This document shows, piece after piece, positions 1-8,236 of a stretch of DNA of 64,000 nt (positions are counted from its first letter, which is position 1; every line of letters starts with the position of its first letter). The stretch covers positions 80,331 to 144,330 of the forward strand of contig JAFSBY010000041.1 in assembly GCA_017437045.1 (NCBI GenBank), read 5' to 3'. The translations under genes were made by a program, and so were the position numbers. The notes beneath the pieces were generated by a model. The model was not told the DNA's origin. It was given only the letters and a program-made list of their open reading frames with translations, and did not search any database. Source of the DNA: Alistipes sp. GTDB lineage: Bacteria > Bacteroidota > Bacteroidia > Bacteroidales > Rikenellaceae.

Positions 1-191
1 CCGGCGCGACGTGCGCAGAGGTTCTCACAGTCGTAGTAGGCGTAGAGCAGCTTGACCTGCTTGGCATCAGCGCCCGAAATGTGCTCAAGCACCTCGTCGC
101 GGATAGCCTGCGGGTCGAAACCCTTGTGGTCGGCATCGAGCTGGTATTCACGCAGCCCGGCGACCAGGGTGTAATAATTCGAAGCGAACAT
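1..191 (-). CDS. DUF2764 family protein of the V-type ATPase operon (3' part outside window)
   Basis: The reading frame begins with MFASNYYTLVAGLREYQLDA and runs off the window edge, so only the first 63 or so codons are present. This N-terminus (short strand, then AGLREY) fits the DUF2764 family, which in Bacteroidetes sits directly after the V-type ATPase E subunit gene and before subunits A and B. Its start lies 4 bases after the stop of the E subunit gene, so the two are co-transcribed. The biochemical role of the family is not established. The call rests on the motif and the neighbour. Confidence 0.75.
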   Translation of the reverse strand, partial: MFASNYYTLVAGLREYQLDADHKGFDPQAIRDEVLEHISGADAKQVKLLYAYYDCENLCARRA

Positions 192-195
192 CACC

Positions 196-810
196 TTATG
201 CCTTAAAAAGCATGTTGGAAACCTTCTCGCGCAGATACTCCGAGATCAGCGCCTCGATGTCGGCGTCAGCGAACGAGATGTAGTAGCCACCCTCCTTCTG
301 CGAAACGCGGAAACCGCTCTTCACCTCCTTCGAGTAGCCTACCTCGATACCGGCAGCCAGCAACTCCTTGGCAGCCTGCTCAAAGGCGGTGTCGAGCTGC
401 TTGCGCTCGGCCTCCGGCAGCAGGGCCTTCAGCTCCACCTTGCCGCTGGCAGCACCGTTCCAATTCTTGGCTACGGCTACGAGCATCTCCTTGAGGAATG
501 CGGCATCCATCGTGGCAGCCTTCACCCCCTTCGAGGTGGTCTGGGCAACGATCAGCGAGCTGATCTCCGACTTGATGCGGGCCACGGCCTGCTTACCGGC
601 CAGGGTGATCTCCGTCTCGGTGTTCTTGGCCGTATCCTCGGCCTTCATCTCGGCCTGCTTGATGATCTCTTCGGCCTCTTTGCGGGCATCGGCTACGATC
701 TTGGCAGCCTTCTCTTTGGCTTCGGCCACCAGCTTGTCGGCCTCATTGCGACCCTTCTCCAGCCCCTCGTCGTAGAGCTTCTGGGTCAACTGTTGCAGTT
801 TGTTTTCCAT
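196..810 (-). CDS. atpE: V-type ATP synthase subunit E
   Basis: Peripheral-stalk subunit that ties the A3B3 head of the V-type ATPase to the membrane stator. The 204-residue product has a long charged helix at residues 5-75, rich in K, E and A (EGLEKGRNEADKLVAEAKEK), followed by a compact C-terminal domain with GGYYISFADADIEALISEYL near the end. That is the usual E-subunit layout and length. I start it at MENKLQQL rather than at an upstream ATG, because the upstream ATG falls on the promoter -7 box. It is the first gene of an operon that continues leftward out of the window. Confidence 0.9.
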   Translation of the reverse strand: MENKLQQLTQKLYDEGLEKGRNEADKLVAEAKEKAAKIVADARKEAEEIIKQAEMKAEDTAKNTETEITLAGKQAVARIKSEISSLIVAQTTSKGVKAATMDAAFLKEMLVAVAKNWNGAASGKVELKALLPEAERKQLDTAFEQAAKELLAAGIEVGYSKEVKSGFRVSQKEGGYYISFADADIEALISEYLREKVSNMLFKA

Positions 811-863
811 GTGTGAAATTCTATAATGATTGATTATTTGCTTCTTGCTCATTTTAAGGCATG

Positions 864-871
864 CAAAGATA
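864..871 (-). promoter_or_regulatory. Promoter -7 box of the V-type ATPase operon
   Basis: Reads TATCTTTG on the minus strand, a match to the Bacteroidetes TAnnTTTG box, about 55 bases before the atpE start. No clear TTTG -33 element is seen at the usual spacing. Confidence 0.6.
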
Positions 872-1051
872 ATCATTATTTTCGGATATACCTATTTATA
901 TTTAGAATAATTGTGCGTAAAAGGCTCATTGAAACGCTTTTTGGGAAGCATTGGCTGTTTGGGGTGGAAGTTGAGGCGGAGAAATAGGTGGTTCACCCCG
1001 TAAAAAGGGCGTTTGGCCCATCTGTTAGGTGGTTTCTCCGTGAGAATGTGG

Positions 1052-1059
1052 TAATTTTG
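1052..1059 (+). promoter_or_regulatory. Putative -7 box of the outer membrane receptor gene
   Basis: TAATTTTG, 28 bases before the ATG at 1088, fits TAnnTTTG. The remainder of the 811-1087 spacer is AT-rich and shows no gene. Confidence 0.45.
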
Positions 1060-1087
1060 TTACACATTCGAAATCCGCCTATACACG

Positions 1088-3877
1088 ATGAAACGAACCT
1101 GGCTATTGACGCTTACGCTGCTCTGCCTCTATGTGGGGGTGGTCGTTGGACAACCTCGGACAGGTCCGATGAGTGGTTTTGTCTATGAAATGACGACCGA
1201 TCAGTTTCAGCAGCGTCGGCAGGCATTGGTTGGAGCCGTGATCGAGGTCTTTGCGCCGACCGACACGTTGCACACGACGACCGATCTGAATGGTAATTTC
1301 CATCTCAAGCAGGTCCCTTCGGGCGATGTGCGGGTGCGCGTGACCTATTTGGGCTATAAGCCCCATGTGCAGGACTCGGTGCACATTGCTCCCCGTTATG
1401 GGTTGGCGCGTCCGTTGCGCGTGCAGTTGCAACCCGATACGCAGCAGATCGACGAGGTGGTGGTCAGCGGCCGAGCGCAGCTCTCGACCCAGCGCGGTGA
1501 TACGCTCGTGTTCAATGCTGCGGCCGTGCGTACGATGGCCGGTGATGAGGCGGTGCACATCTTGGAACAGATGCCCGGTGTGGAGGTCTCGGAGGATGGG
1601 TCGGTGAGCGTGCAGGGCGAATTGATATCGCGGGTCTATGTCAATGGACGACAGCTCTTTGGCGAGGATCCGAAGGCGGCACTCACCTCGTTGATGGCCT
1701 CCGATATTACCAACTTGGAGGTCTATGACGAAGATACGGACGATGAGCGTCGTGCCGGTCGTCGTTTTGCCGAGAAACAACGTGTGATGAATGTCCGCAC
1801 GAAGCGTGATATTGCCTCCCTGTTTGATGGCTATTTGTTGGCCAGTGCCGGTGCGGATCTCGACCGCGATGTGGAGGGCAAGCGGCAGGGACGCTATGGC
1901 GTGGGACTGACGGCCAACCTCTACTCCGAGAAGTTGCGGCTGACGCTCGATGGCTATACGAACAACATCGGCCGATCGACGAATCGCCTGCGTGCAGTGC
2001 TCAACAATCGCCTCTCGTCGGGTAGCTACAAGGAGCAGCACGCCCTCTATGTGGCAGTCTCGAAATTGTGGGGCAAGAATCGGCGTGAAGGGCAGGTGGT
2101 AGATCTTTCGTACAACTATTCGGATGCCTATACGCGCTCGCAGTCGATGACTCGACGGGACTATTTCCAGACCGAGGTTTCGCCGGCGCGTCTCTATGCC
2201 GATACCACCTCGCAGAGCTCTTCGGGCGGTACACATACGGTCAAACTCTATGGTCTGGTGCACCCCGGAGGCCGTCATCAACTCTCCTCGCGCAACGAAT
2301 TTTCGTACAGCTCGCCCTCGTCGCGTTCGGCCAAGCAGAGTGTCAATGAGTCGGCCGAATTGTACCAGCGTGTCGAGTTGCTGGAGCGATCGTCGGGCCA
2401 TAGCTATACGATCAAAAACAATCTGAATTGGTCGTGGGATAATCCGCGGGTAGTGCGCCCCTACATCTCGCTCAATTCGACCATCAGCCGCTCGGAACGA
2501 GCCGGTTGGCGCGTCGATACGCTCACCCACGAGAAGCGGGTGCTGGAGACCGATTATGTCGGCCCGCGCGAGTCCTACAATGCGGAGTTTTCGTTGCAAC
2601 GCGACATCTACGAAACGGATGGTATGCGTATGGAACTCTTTGCGGCCTATGTCTATGATTATGAGCATAGCAGGACGCATCAGATGGCTCTTAACACCTA
2701 CGATCCGGTGGTCGAAATAGACCCGACAAACACCTACAATTACACCTACAACTACACGACCCATACGGGGCGCATGGCCTATCGCATCAATTCGTCGCTC
2801 TATCGTTTTCATCTGAATTGCGATGTGCGCTCGGCGTCGATGAATAAGGATGAATTTTATCCCGATGAGGTGGCCTATCGGGAGCGATTTGTCTCGGTGC
2901 TGCCCTCCGTCTCGTTTACCTTGATGCGCCACGGACGACGCATTCGCATCTTCAGCTATGCCACCTCGGCTACGCTCCCCTCGGTCGAGCAGTTACGCGA
3001 TCGTATCGACAACAGCAATCCCCTGTTGTTGCAGAGCGGTAATCCCGACCTGAAGCAGAGCGTGCGACACGCCTTTACGTTGAGCTATCCGGGCAAGGTG
3101 AATGCGGCCAATGGTCGCAATATCCTGCTGGAGCTGACAGGTGCTTTTGCAACGAACAGCATCACGCAACGCTCCTACTATTTCACGGAAGATACGATGC
3201 TCGATCAGTGGGACTATGTGGCTCCGGCCGGTAGTACGCTCTACACCTACGAGAATATCGACGGGGCCTATAATCTGGGAGGATTGGCTCGTTTTAGTCA
3301 GCGTATCAATGCCTTGCGATCGACATTCACCCTCGCAGCGCGCTATAGCTACAACTGTCGCCCGACCTTCATTGGCGACGAAAAGAATATCTCGCGTCAG
3401 CAGCAGCCTTCGCTCTCGATCGGGTTGAGCGGCACGCAGTCGGCCGGTGTGCGTCTGGGTATTCATTCGACCACCTCCTATTCGGATGTGCGCAACACGA
3501 TCGGTGAGGATACGCGCTATATTTATGAGACCGCCTCCGCTTCGGCCGATCTGCAACTGTTTCGGGTCTTGTGGATTCAGATGAACTACAACTTAGCCTA
3601 TTGCCACTATTTGACCGATACGGGGCGCAATACGACGACGCAGATGCTCAATGCGATGGTCGGTTGTCAGCTGATGAAGGGGCGCATGTTGTTGGGCATA
3701 GCTGCCTACGATCTGCTCAATCGCGGCTCGTCGTTTACGACGACCACTTATGCCGATTACGAAATGCAGCAGTGGCAACCCTCGTATGGCCGCTATTTCA
3801 CCTTTAATTTGGGCTTCAGATTGAATAAGAATACACCGTCGAAGCGTGGCTATCAAGGCCCCGGTGTGCGACGATAG
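1088..3877 (+). CDS. TonB-dependent receptor-like outer membrane beta-barrel protein
   Basis: The 929-residue product has a signal peptide (MKRTWLLTLTLLCLYVGVVV), a carboxypeptidase-regulatory-like domain at about 45-115 (AVIEVFAPTDT ... DLNGNFHLKQVPSGD), a plug-like segment with DEVVVSGRAQLSTQRGDTL, then a long barrel rich in alternating Tyr/Ser/Thr strands. This is the OMP_b-brl_3 / TonB-receptor architecture of Bacteroidetes. No SusD partner follows, so it is not a SusC of a glycan locus. Related proteins import peptides, metals or unknown substrates. The ligand cannot be told from the sequence. A strong hairpin terminator follows the stop. Confidence 0.8.
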   Translation: MKRTWLLTLTLLCLYVGVVVGQPRTGPMSGFVYEMTTDQFQQRRQALVGAVIEVFAPTDTLHTTTDLNGNFHLKQVPSGDVRVRVTYLGYKPHVQDSVHIAPRYGLARPLRVQLQPDTQQIDEVVVSGRAQLSTQRGDTLVFNAAAVRTMAGDEAVHILEQMPGVEVSEDGSVSVQGELISRVYVNGRQLFGEDPKAALTSLMASDITNLEVYDEDTDDERRAGRRFAEKQRVMNVRTKRDIASLFDGYLLASAGADLDRDVEGKRQGRYGVGLTANLYSEKLRLTLDGYTNNIGRSTNRLRAVLNNRLSSGSYKEQHALYVAVSKLWGKNRREGQVVDLSYNYSDAYTRSQSMTRRDYFQTEVSPARLYADTTSQSSSGGTHTVKLYGLVHPGGRHQLSSRNEFSYSSPSSRSAKQSVNESAELYQRVELLERSSGHSYTIKNNLNWSWDNPRVVRPYISLNSTISRSERAGWRVDTLTHEKRVLETDYVGPRESYNAEFSLQRDIYETDGMRMELFAAYVYDYEHSRTHQMALNTYDPVVEIDPTNTYNYTYNYTTHTGRMAYRINSSLYRFHLNCDVRSASMNKDEFYPDEVAYRERFVSVLPSVSFTLMRHGRRIRIFSYATSATLPSVEQLRDRIDNSNPLLLQSGNPDLKQSVRHAFTLSYPGKVNAANGRNILLELTGAFATNSITQRSYYFTEDTMLDQWDYVAPAGSTLYTYENIDGAYNLGGLARFSQRINALRSTFTLAARYSYNCRPTFIGDEKNISRQQQPSLSIGLSGTQSAGVRLGIHSTTSYSDVRNTIGEDTRYIYETASASADLQLFRVLWIQMNYNLAYCHYLTDTGRNTTTQMLNAMVGCQLMKGRMLLGIAAYDLLNRGSSFTTTTYADYEMQQWQPSYGRYFTFNLGFRLNKNTPSKRGYQGPGVRR

Positions 3878-3964
3878 GGGTGAAACGAAAGTCGGAAGAG
3901 CAGTCGATCCGACGAGGCCTCGAAACGAGGTAAATAGAAGACTGCGTGAAAGTTAATAAAGTCT

Positions 3965-4010
3965 GAGGAGGGTGAGCACGCGATCAATGGGTCGTGTGCT
4001 CCTCTTTTTT
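3965..4010 (+). terminator. Rho-independent terminator after the outer membrane receptor gene
   Basis: GAGCACGCGA pairs with TCGTGTGCTC around an 8-base loop, extended by GAGGAG/CTC and followed by a T run. It overlaps the last codons of the convergent small membrane protein gene. Confidence 0.7.
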
Positions 4011-4256
4011 CTTGCGGCCCTTCCAATGTGCTTTGAGGCGACGGACCCCCTCGACCCCCAAAATGGTCAGTCCGGCATATTGGGTTGTCTTGGCCAACCC
4101 AAACAACACGATCCACAGCACTCCTTTGGTTGAAGCCGAGAAGGGAAGGGCAAATTGCACAAAGGAGAGGATGTAGCAGGGGATACAACAGAGCAATACG
4201 ATCACTCCCGTGCGGAACGAGAGGCGCGAAAGAGTCTGTTTGATGCGTTGGAACAT
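3984..4256 (-). CDS. Small conserved membrane protein, two transmembrane segments
   Basis: The 90-residue product starts MFQRIKQTLSRLSFRTGVIV and has two hydrophobic segments at about 17-37 and 45-66, then a very basic tail (RRLKAHWKGRKKKEE). I recognise the style of a small Bacteroidales inner-membrane protein of unknown function but no named family. The start is fixed by the -7 box: TATCTTTG ends only 4 bases before the ATG, so the longer frame beginning MYLC cannot be transcribed from it. The 3' end carries the terminator of the convergent gene. Function unknown. Confidence 0.65.
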   Translation of the reverse strand: MFQRIKQTLSRLSFRTGVIVLLCCIPCYILSFVQFALPFSASTKGVLWIVLFGLAKTTQYAGLTILGVEGVRRLKAHWKGRKKKEEHTTH

Positions 4257-4260
4257 GGGG

Positions 4261-4268
4261 CAAAGATA
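4261..4268 (-). promoter_or_regulatory. -7 box giving a probable leaderless transcript
   Basis: TATCTTTG on the minus strand followed by CCCC and then ATG. Transcription should begin at or next to the start codon. Confidence 0.6.
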
Positions 4269-4308
4269 CAAAAAAAGCGACGCAGCGTGTTGTAAATTTT
4301 AGGCAAAA

Positions 4309-4349
4309 AAAGAGGCTGTCGCACCTTGTATCGGTTAGACAGCCTCTTT
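4309..4349 (-). terminator. Terminator of the DUF4301 gene (GGCTGTC/GACAGCC type)
   Basis: AAAGAGGCTGTC and GACAGCCTCTTT form a 12-base perfect stem. On the minus strand the stem is followed by a run of seven T. It lies 16 bases after the DUF4301 stop. Confidence 0.85.
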
Positions 4350-4364
4350 CGGTTGATTGTCTCG

Positions 4365-5798
4365 CTATTGGTGTTGCTCGCGGAGCAAATCCTGTACCAC
4401 TTTCACCGGCGAGAAGGTGGTGATGGGCACATCGACAAAGATCGTGTTCCACTTGGCCATGGCACCATTCCACAAGCCCGGCAACTCTTGGGCGCGCAGA
4501 TCACGACCGCCGGCCGACTTCTCGGAGATGAAGCCCGTAGCCGGATCGGTGTAGCCGCGCAGGTCGAATTTCTCGCCCTTCGAGTTCTTGACACCGCAAA
4601 CCAGATCCACCGGATTGAAGTGCGTAGCCGACTTCATCAGCGGCATATCCTCGGGAGCAATCTGGCTCGACTCGGCAATCTGCAACGACTCGGTGCCATC
4701 CTCGTTCTTCACCCAGAAGGGACCGCCTCCCGGCTCGCCCTCGTTGCGTACCATGCCGCAGAGGCGGATCGGGCGGTTGAGAATCGCCTGAAGCAGTGCA
4801 GCATCATACTGCTCGGGCAGTTTGACGCAGAGCTCCTGCTCGATGAAGGCGGCAATCGGCTCGAGTTCGGCACCACCTACGGCCAGGGCCTTCAGGTACT
4901 CGAACGAACGCTCCTGCAGCTGCAGCAACAGACCGGCCAAAATCTTCTTGTAGCGGGTCGTGTCGGCACGACGAGCATCGGTCGTGACGTTGTCGATATT
5001 CTTGATGAAGACCACGTCGGCGTCGATGTCGTTCAGGTTCTCGATCAGCGCACCGTGGCCGGCCGGACGGAACAGCAACGAACCGTCGTCCTGGCGGAAG
5101 GGGGTGTTGTCGGGATTGACAGCGATCGTGTCGGTCGAAGGCTTCTGTACGGAGAACGAAATCTCGTAACGGATGCCGTAGCGCGCCTCATAGAAGGGAA
5201 CCTTCTCGGTGAGCAGGCTCTTGAAACCCTCGATGTGCTCGGGCGATACGGTGAAGTGGATGCGGGCTACACCACCGGCCGTAGCGTAGGCTGCGCCCTC
5301 GGCCAGATGCTCCTCGACGGCCTTACGAGCCCCCTCGGGATAGGCGTGGAAGGTGACCAGACCCTTCGGCTTGGCACCGTAGTTGAGCCCCTCCTTGATG
5401 ATGGCACTCACGAGTTGCGTATCGTCATACTCGGCCGGAAGAACGGCCTTCAGCTCGGGCCAGAAGGCGAACTTCTCGATCTCGTTGATCAGTCGATCGA
5501 TACCCGGCGTACGCTTGCCCTCGCCTACAAACGAGAACAACTCTTTGAACATGCGGGTGGCAGCACCCGAGGCGGGGACGAATTTCACCACCTGGATCTG
5601 CTCCTTGCTGGCCTCATAGCGAGCAATGGCCTTGTCGGCCTCCTCGTCGCTGACGAGTACGACGCCATCACCGGGGGAGGCGGCACGCACGATCCCCAAG
5701 TAGGGGAATCCGCGACGGAAATTTTCGATCTGCAGCTCGACCGCTTCGGGGGTTAGGCCGTGGTCGGCAATTTGTTGAAGGTCTTTGTCGGTAAACAT
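4365..5798 (-). CDS. DUF4301 family protein, nucleotidyltransferase-like
   Basis: A 477-residue cytoplasmic protein that matches the Bacteroidetes family DUF4301 in length and in its N-terminus (TDKDLQQIADHGLTPEAVELQIENF). Three motifs recall the UDP-sugar pyrophosphorylase fold: VPASGAATRMF at 74-84 (nucleotide loop), RPAGHGAL at 244-251 (compare PPGHGD of UTP-glucose-1-phosphate uridylyltransferases) and FIKNIDN at 264-270 (metal/nucleotide DN). The family match is firm. A sugar-nucleotide activity is my inference. The gene is monocistronic, with its own terminator, and divergent from murB with overlapping promoters. Confidence 0.8.
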   Translation of the reverse strand: MFTDKDLQQIADHGLTPEAVELQIENFRRGFPYLGIVRAASPGDGVVLVSDEEADKAIARYEASKEQIQVVKFVPASGAATRMFKELFSFVGEGKRTPGIDRLINEIEKFAFWPELKAVLPAEYDDTQLVSAIIKEGLNYGAKPKGLVTFHAYPEGARKAVEEHLAEGAAYATAGGVARIHFTVSPEHIEGFKSLLTEKVPFYEARYGIRYEISFSVQKPSTDTIAVNPDNTPFRQDDGSLLFRPAGHGALIENLNDIDADVVFIKNIDNVTTDARRADTTRYKKILAGLLLQLQERSFEYLKALAVGGAELEPIAAFIEQELCVKLPEQYDAALLQAILNRPIRLCGMVRNEGEPGGGPFWVKNEDGTESLQIAESSQIAPEDMPLMKSATHFNPVDLVCGVKNSKGEKFDLRGYTDPATGFISEKSAGGRDLRAQELPGLWNGAMAKWNTIFVDVPITTFSPVKVVQDLLREQHQ

Positions 5799-5841
5799 GA
5801 TTTATTAGTTTGTTTTAGTTGGTTCGATCGGAAAATCTCTT

Positions 5842-5849
5842 CAAAGTTA
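5842..5849 (-). promoter_or_regulatory. -7 box of the DUF4301 gene
   Basis: TAACTTTG on the minus strand, 43 bases before the DUF4301 start. It forms an inverted repeat with the murB -7 box 11 bases away. Confidence 0.65.
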
Positions 5850-5860
5850 ATAAAAATTTC

Positions 5861-5868
5861 TAACTTTG
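5861..5868 (+). promoter_or_regulatory. -7 box of murB, probable leaderless start
   Basis: TAACTTTG followed by CACT and the murB ATG. The predicted start site is at or beside the initiation codon. Confidence 0.65.
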
Positions 5869-5872
5869 CACT

Positions 5873-6886
5873 ATGATTCGTCTATTTGAAGCGATAAATT
5901 TAACAGATCGGAACAGTTTTCATGTCCGACAGTCGGCCGAGCGGCTTGTAGAGTTCGATACGGCGGCCGATGTGGCTGCCATTTTCGAGCAGTGGAAACC
6001 CGCGCGGTGGATGGTCCTCTCGGGGGGTAACAACATCCTCTTTACGCGCGATTATGAGGGGTTGTTGCTGACGCCCGTCTCGCAGCAGATTCAGTTGCTT
6101 GAGGAGCAGGATGACGAGGTCGTCGTGCGTGCCGATGCGGGCGTGGAGTGGGACGATCTGGTGGCCTGGGCCGTGGAGCGCGACCTGTGGGGATTGGAGA
6201 ATCTTTCACTCATCCCGGGTAAGGTGGGTGCTGCTCCGGTGCAGAATATCGGAGCCTATGGCGCCGAGGCCAAAGATGCGATCCGCGCCATTCATTGGGT
6301 CGATACGGCCGAAGGATGCCGTGTGCGGGTGATGGCGGTCGAGGAGGCGCAGTTTGGCTACCGAGAGAGTATCTTCAAACACGCCTTGAAGGGGCGAGCC
6401 ATCATCACGGCGGTCGATTTTGCCCTGCACCGCACGCCGCAACCGCGTATCGGCTATGGCGATGTGGAGCGTGAGGTGATGGCCCGGGGCGGGGTTTCGT
6501 TGCACAATATCCGCGAGGCGATTTGTGCCATTCGCCGCTTCAAATTGCCCGATACGGCTGTGTTGGGCAATGCCGGCAGCTTCTTTAAGAATCCGGTTGT
6601 GGAGCGTGCAGTGGCCGAGGCGTTGTTGGCCGAGTGGCCCGAGATGCCGCACTATGCAACGGCCGATCCCGAGCGGGTTAAGTTGGCGGCCGGATGGTTG
6701 ATCGACCGTGCCGGTCTGAAGGGCTATCGCCGCGGGGCTGTGGGTGTGCACGAACGCCAAGCATTGGTGTTGGTGAACCATGGCGGTGCCACCGGTGAGG
6801 AGGTCATCGCGCTGGCTGATTATGTGATTGAACAGGTGCAGGCCCGATTCGGGATTCGGATCGAGCCGGAGGTAAATATCCTATAG
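5873..6886 (+). CDS. murB: UDP-N-acetylenolpyruvoylglucosamine reductase
   Basis: Cytoplasmic FAD enzyme that uses NADPH to reduce UDP-GlcNAc-enolpyruvate to UDP-MurNAc, the second committed peptidoglycan step. The 337-residue product shows the FAD-binding LSGGNNIL at about 49-56, GLENLSLIPGKVGAAPVQNIGAYG at about 105-128 (type I MurB signature), the YRES tyrosine loop, the proton-donor serine in GNAGSFFKNP, and a C-terminal EPEVNIL. Length and motifs fit the E. coli-like type. Its stop is immediately followed by the tilS start. The ATG is fixed by the -7 box 4 bases upstream. Confidence 0.95.
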   Translation: MIRLFEAINLTDRNSFHVRQSAERLVEFDTAADVAAIFEQWKPARWMVLSGGNNILFTRDYEGLLLTPVSQQIQLLEEQDDEVVVRADAGVEWDDLVAWAVERDLWGLENLSLIPGKVGAAPVQNIGAYGAEAKDAIRAIHWVDTAEGCRVRVMAVEEAQFGYRESIFKHALKGRAIITAVDFALHRTPQPRIGYGDVEREVMARGGVSLHNIREAICAIRRFKLPDTAVLGNAGSFFKNPVVERAVAEALLAEWPEMPHYATADPERVKLAAGWLIDRAGLKGYRRGAVGVHERQALVLVNHGGATGEEVIALADYVIEQVQARFGIRIEPEVNIL

Positions 6887-8233
6887 ATGGTGATGTTGCA
6901 GGCTCGTTTTGAGCAATATATTGCGGAGCATAAGCTCTTTACGACCGAGGATCGGCTCTTGCTGACCGTCTCGGGCGGTGTCGATTCGATGGTGATGCTG
7001 GCCCTATTTGTTGAGGCGGGCTATCGGATCGGAGTGGCGCATTGCAATTTCTGCCTGCGCGGTGCCGAGAGCGATGAGGATGAGGAGCTCGTAGCGCGTG
7101 TGGCGGCACAATATGGTGTGCCGCACTACAACCGCCGCTTTGATACCGAGGCCGAAATGGAGCGTACGGGTGAGTCGATGGAGATGGCTGCCCGTCGTTT
7201 GCGCTATGCCTGGTTTGAGGAGTTGTGCGTCACGGAGGGATATACGGCCATAGCAGTGGCACACCATGCCGATGACTCGATCGAGACCTTCTTTATCAAC
7301 CTGCTGCGAGGTACGGGTTTGCGTGGCCTGACGGGTATTTCGCAACAGCGGGGTGCCGTGGTGCGTCCCTTGTTGTTTGCCACGCGCAAGGAGATTCTGG
7401 AGTATGCCGTGGCGCATCATATTCCCTATCGAGAGGACTCCTCGAATCGCTCGACGAAATACCTGCGCAACAAGATCCGATTGGGCTTGGTGCCGCGTAT
7501 TCGGGAGATCAATCCGCGTTTCACCCCCTTGATGTGTCGGAATATTGATCGCCTGACGGAGGCACAACGTTTCATCGGTCAGGCCATCGAAAAGATCCGC
7601 AAGCAGGCCGTTACGCACGATCAGGGGGTCGATACGATCCATTTGGAGCAGATCGATGCCGAGTTTTCGCGGAATTTTGTCCTCTACGAATTGCTCAGCT
7701 CGGCCTATGGCTTCAAAGGGGATGTGATCGATGCGCTTTGCCGCGCCCTCGACGAGGGGGTGTCGGGCCGTCGTTTCTATGCCCGCGATTGGGTGGCCTG
7801 CTCGGATCGCAATCGGGTGGTTGTGAGCCGTATCGAGGAGCAGGATAGCTGCGAGGTGGAGGTCCCGAAGGGGGCTTTGCGCGCCTATTGTGGCAATTCG
7901 GTGCTCTATTTCGAGGAGCAGAATATCGACCTCGTCGAATCGTTGCAGGTGCCGGCTCAGATGGCACTCTTTGATGCCGATAAGTTGCAGTGGCCCTTGC
8001 GGTTGCGTCGCTGGAGGGAGGGCGATTGGTTCGTGCCGTTCGGCATGGCCGGCAAGAAGAAGTTGAGCGATCTGCTGATCGATCAGAAACTCTCGCTCAT
8101 GGAGAAACAACGGCAGTTGGTGTTGCTCTCGGGAGAGGATATTATTTGGGTGGTAGGTCTTCGGACGGATGACCGTTATCGGGTCGATGATCGGACCGAG
8201 CAGGTGCTTTCGATCCATCGCGAAATTGTATAA
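6887..8233 (+). CDS. tilS: tRNA(Ile)-lysidine synthase
   Basis: ATP-dependent enzyme that converts the wobble C of CAU-anticodon tRNA-Ile2 to lysidine, switching decoding from AUG to AUA and charging from Met to Ile. The 448-residue protein has the PP-loop SGGVDS at 29-34, AHHADDSIETFFINLLRGTGLRGLTGI in the N-terminal domain, REDSSNRSTKYLRNKIR, and a C-terminal domain ending RWREGDWFVPFGMAGKKKLSDLLID, all typical of full-length TilS. The start ATG abuts the murB stop; a second ATG two codons on is possible. A candidate substrate tRNA lies at 52102-52178. Confidence 0.95.
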   Translation: MVMLQARFEQYIAEHKLFTTEDRLLLTVSGGVDSMVMLALFVEAGYRIGVAHCNFCLRGAESDEDEELVARVAAQYGVPHYNRRFDTEAEMERTGESMEMAARRLRYAWFEELCVTEGYTAIAVAHHADDSIETFFINLLRGTGLRGLTGISQQRGAVVRPLLFATRKEILEYAVAHHIPYREDSSNRSTKYLRNKIRLGLVPRIREINPRFTPLMCRNIDRLTEAQRFIGQAIEKIRKQAVTHDQGVDTIHLEQIDAEFSRNFVLYELLSSAYGFKGDVIDALCRALDEGVSGRRFYARDWVACSDRNRVVVSRIEEQDSCEVEVPKGALRAYCGNSVLYFEEQNIDLVESLQVPAQMALFDADKLQWPLRLRRWREGDWFVPFGMAGKKKLSDLLIDQKLSLMEKQRQLVLLSGEDIIWVVGLRTDDRYRVDDRTEQVLSIHREIV

Positions 8234-8236
8234 GTC

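Noticed and set aside
4326-5756. A 476-codon open frame opposite the DUF4301 gene.
   Set aside because: DUF4301 is a known family with promoter and terminator on the minus strand.
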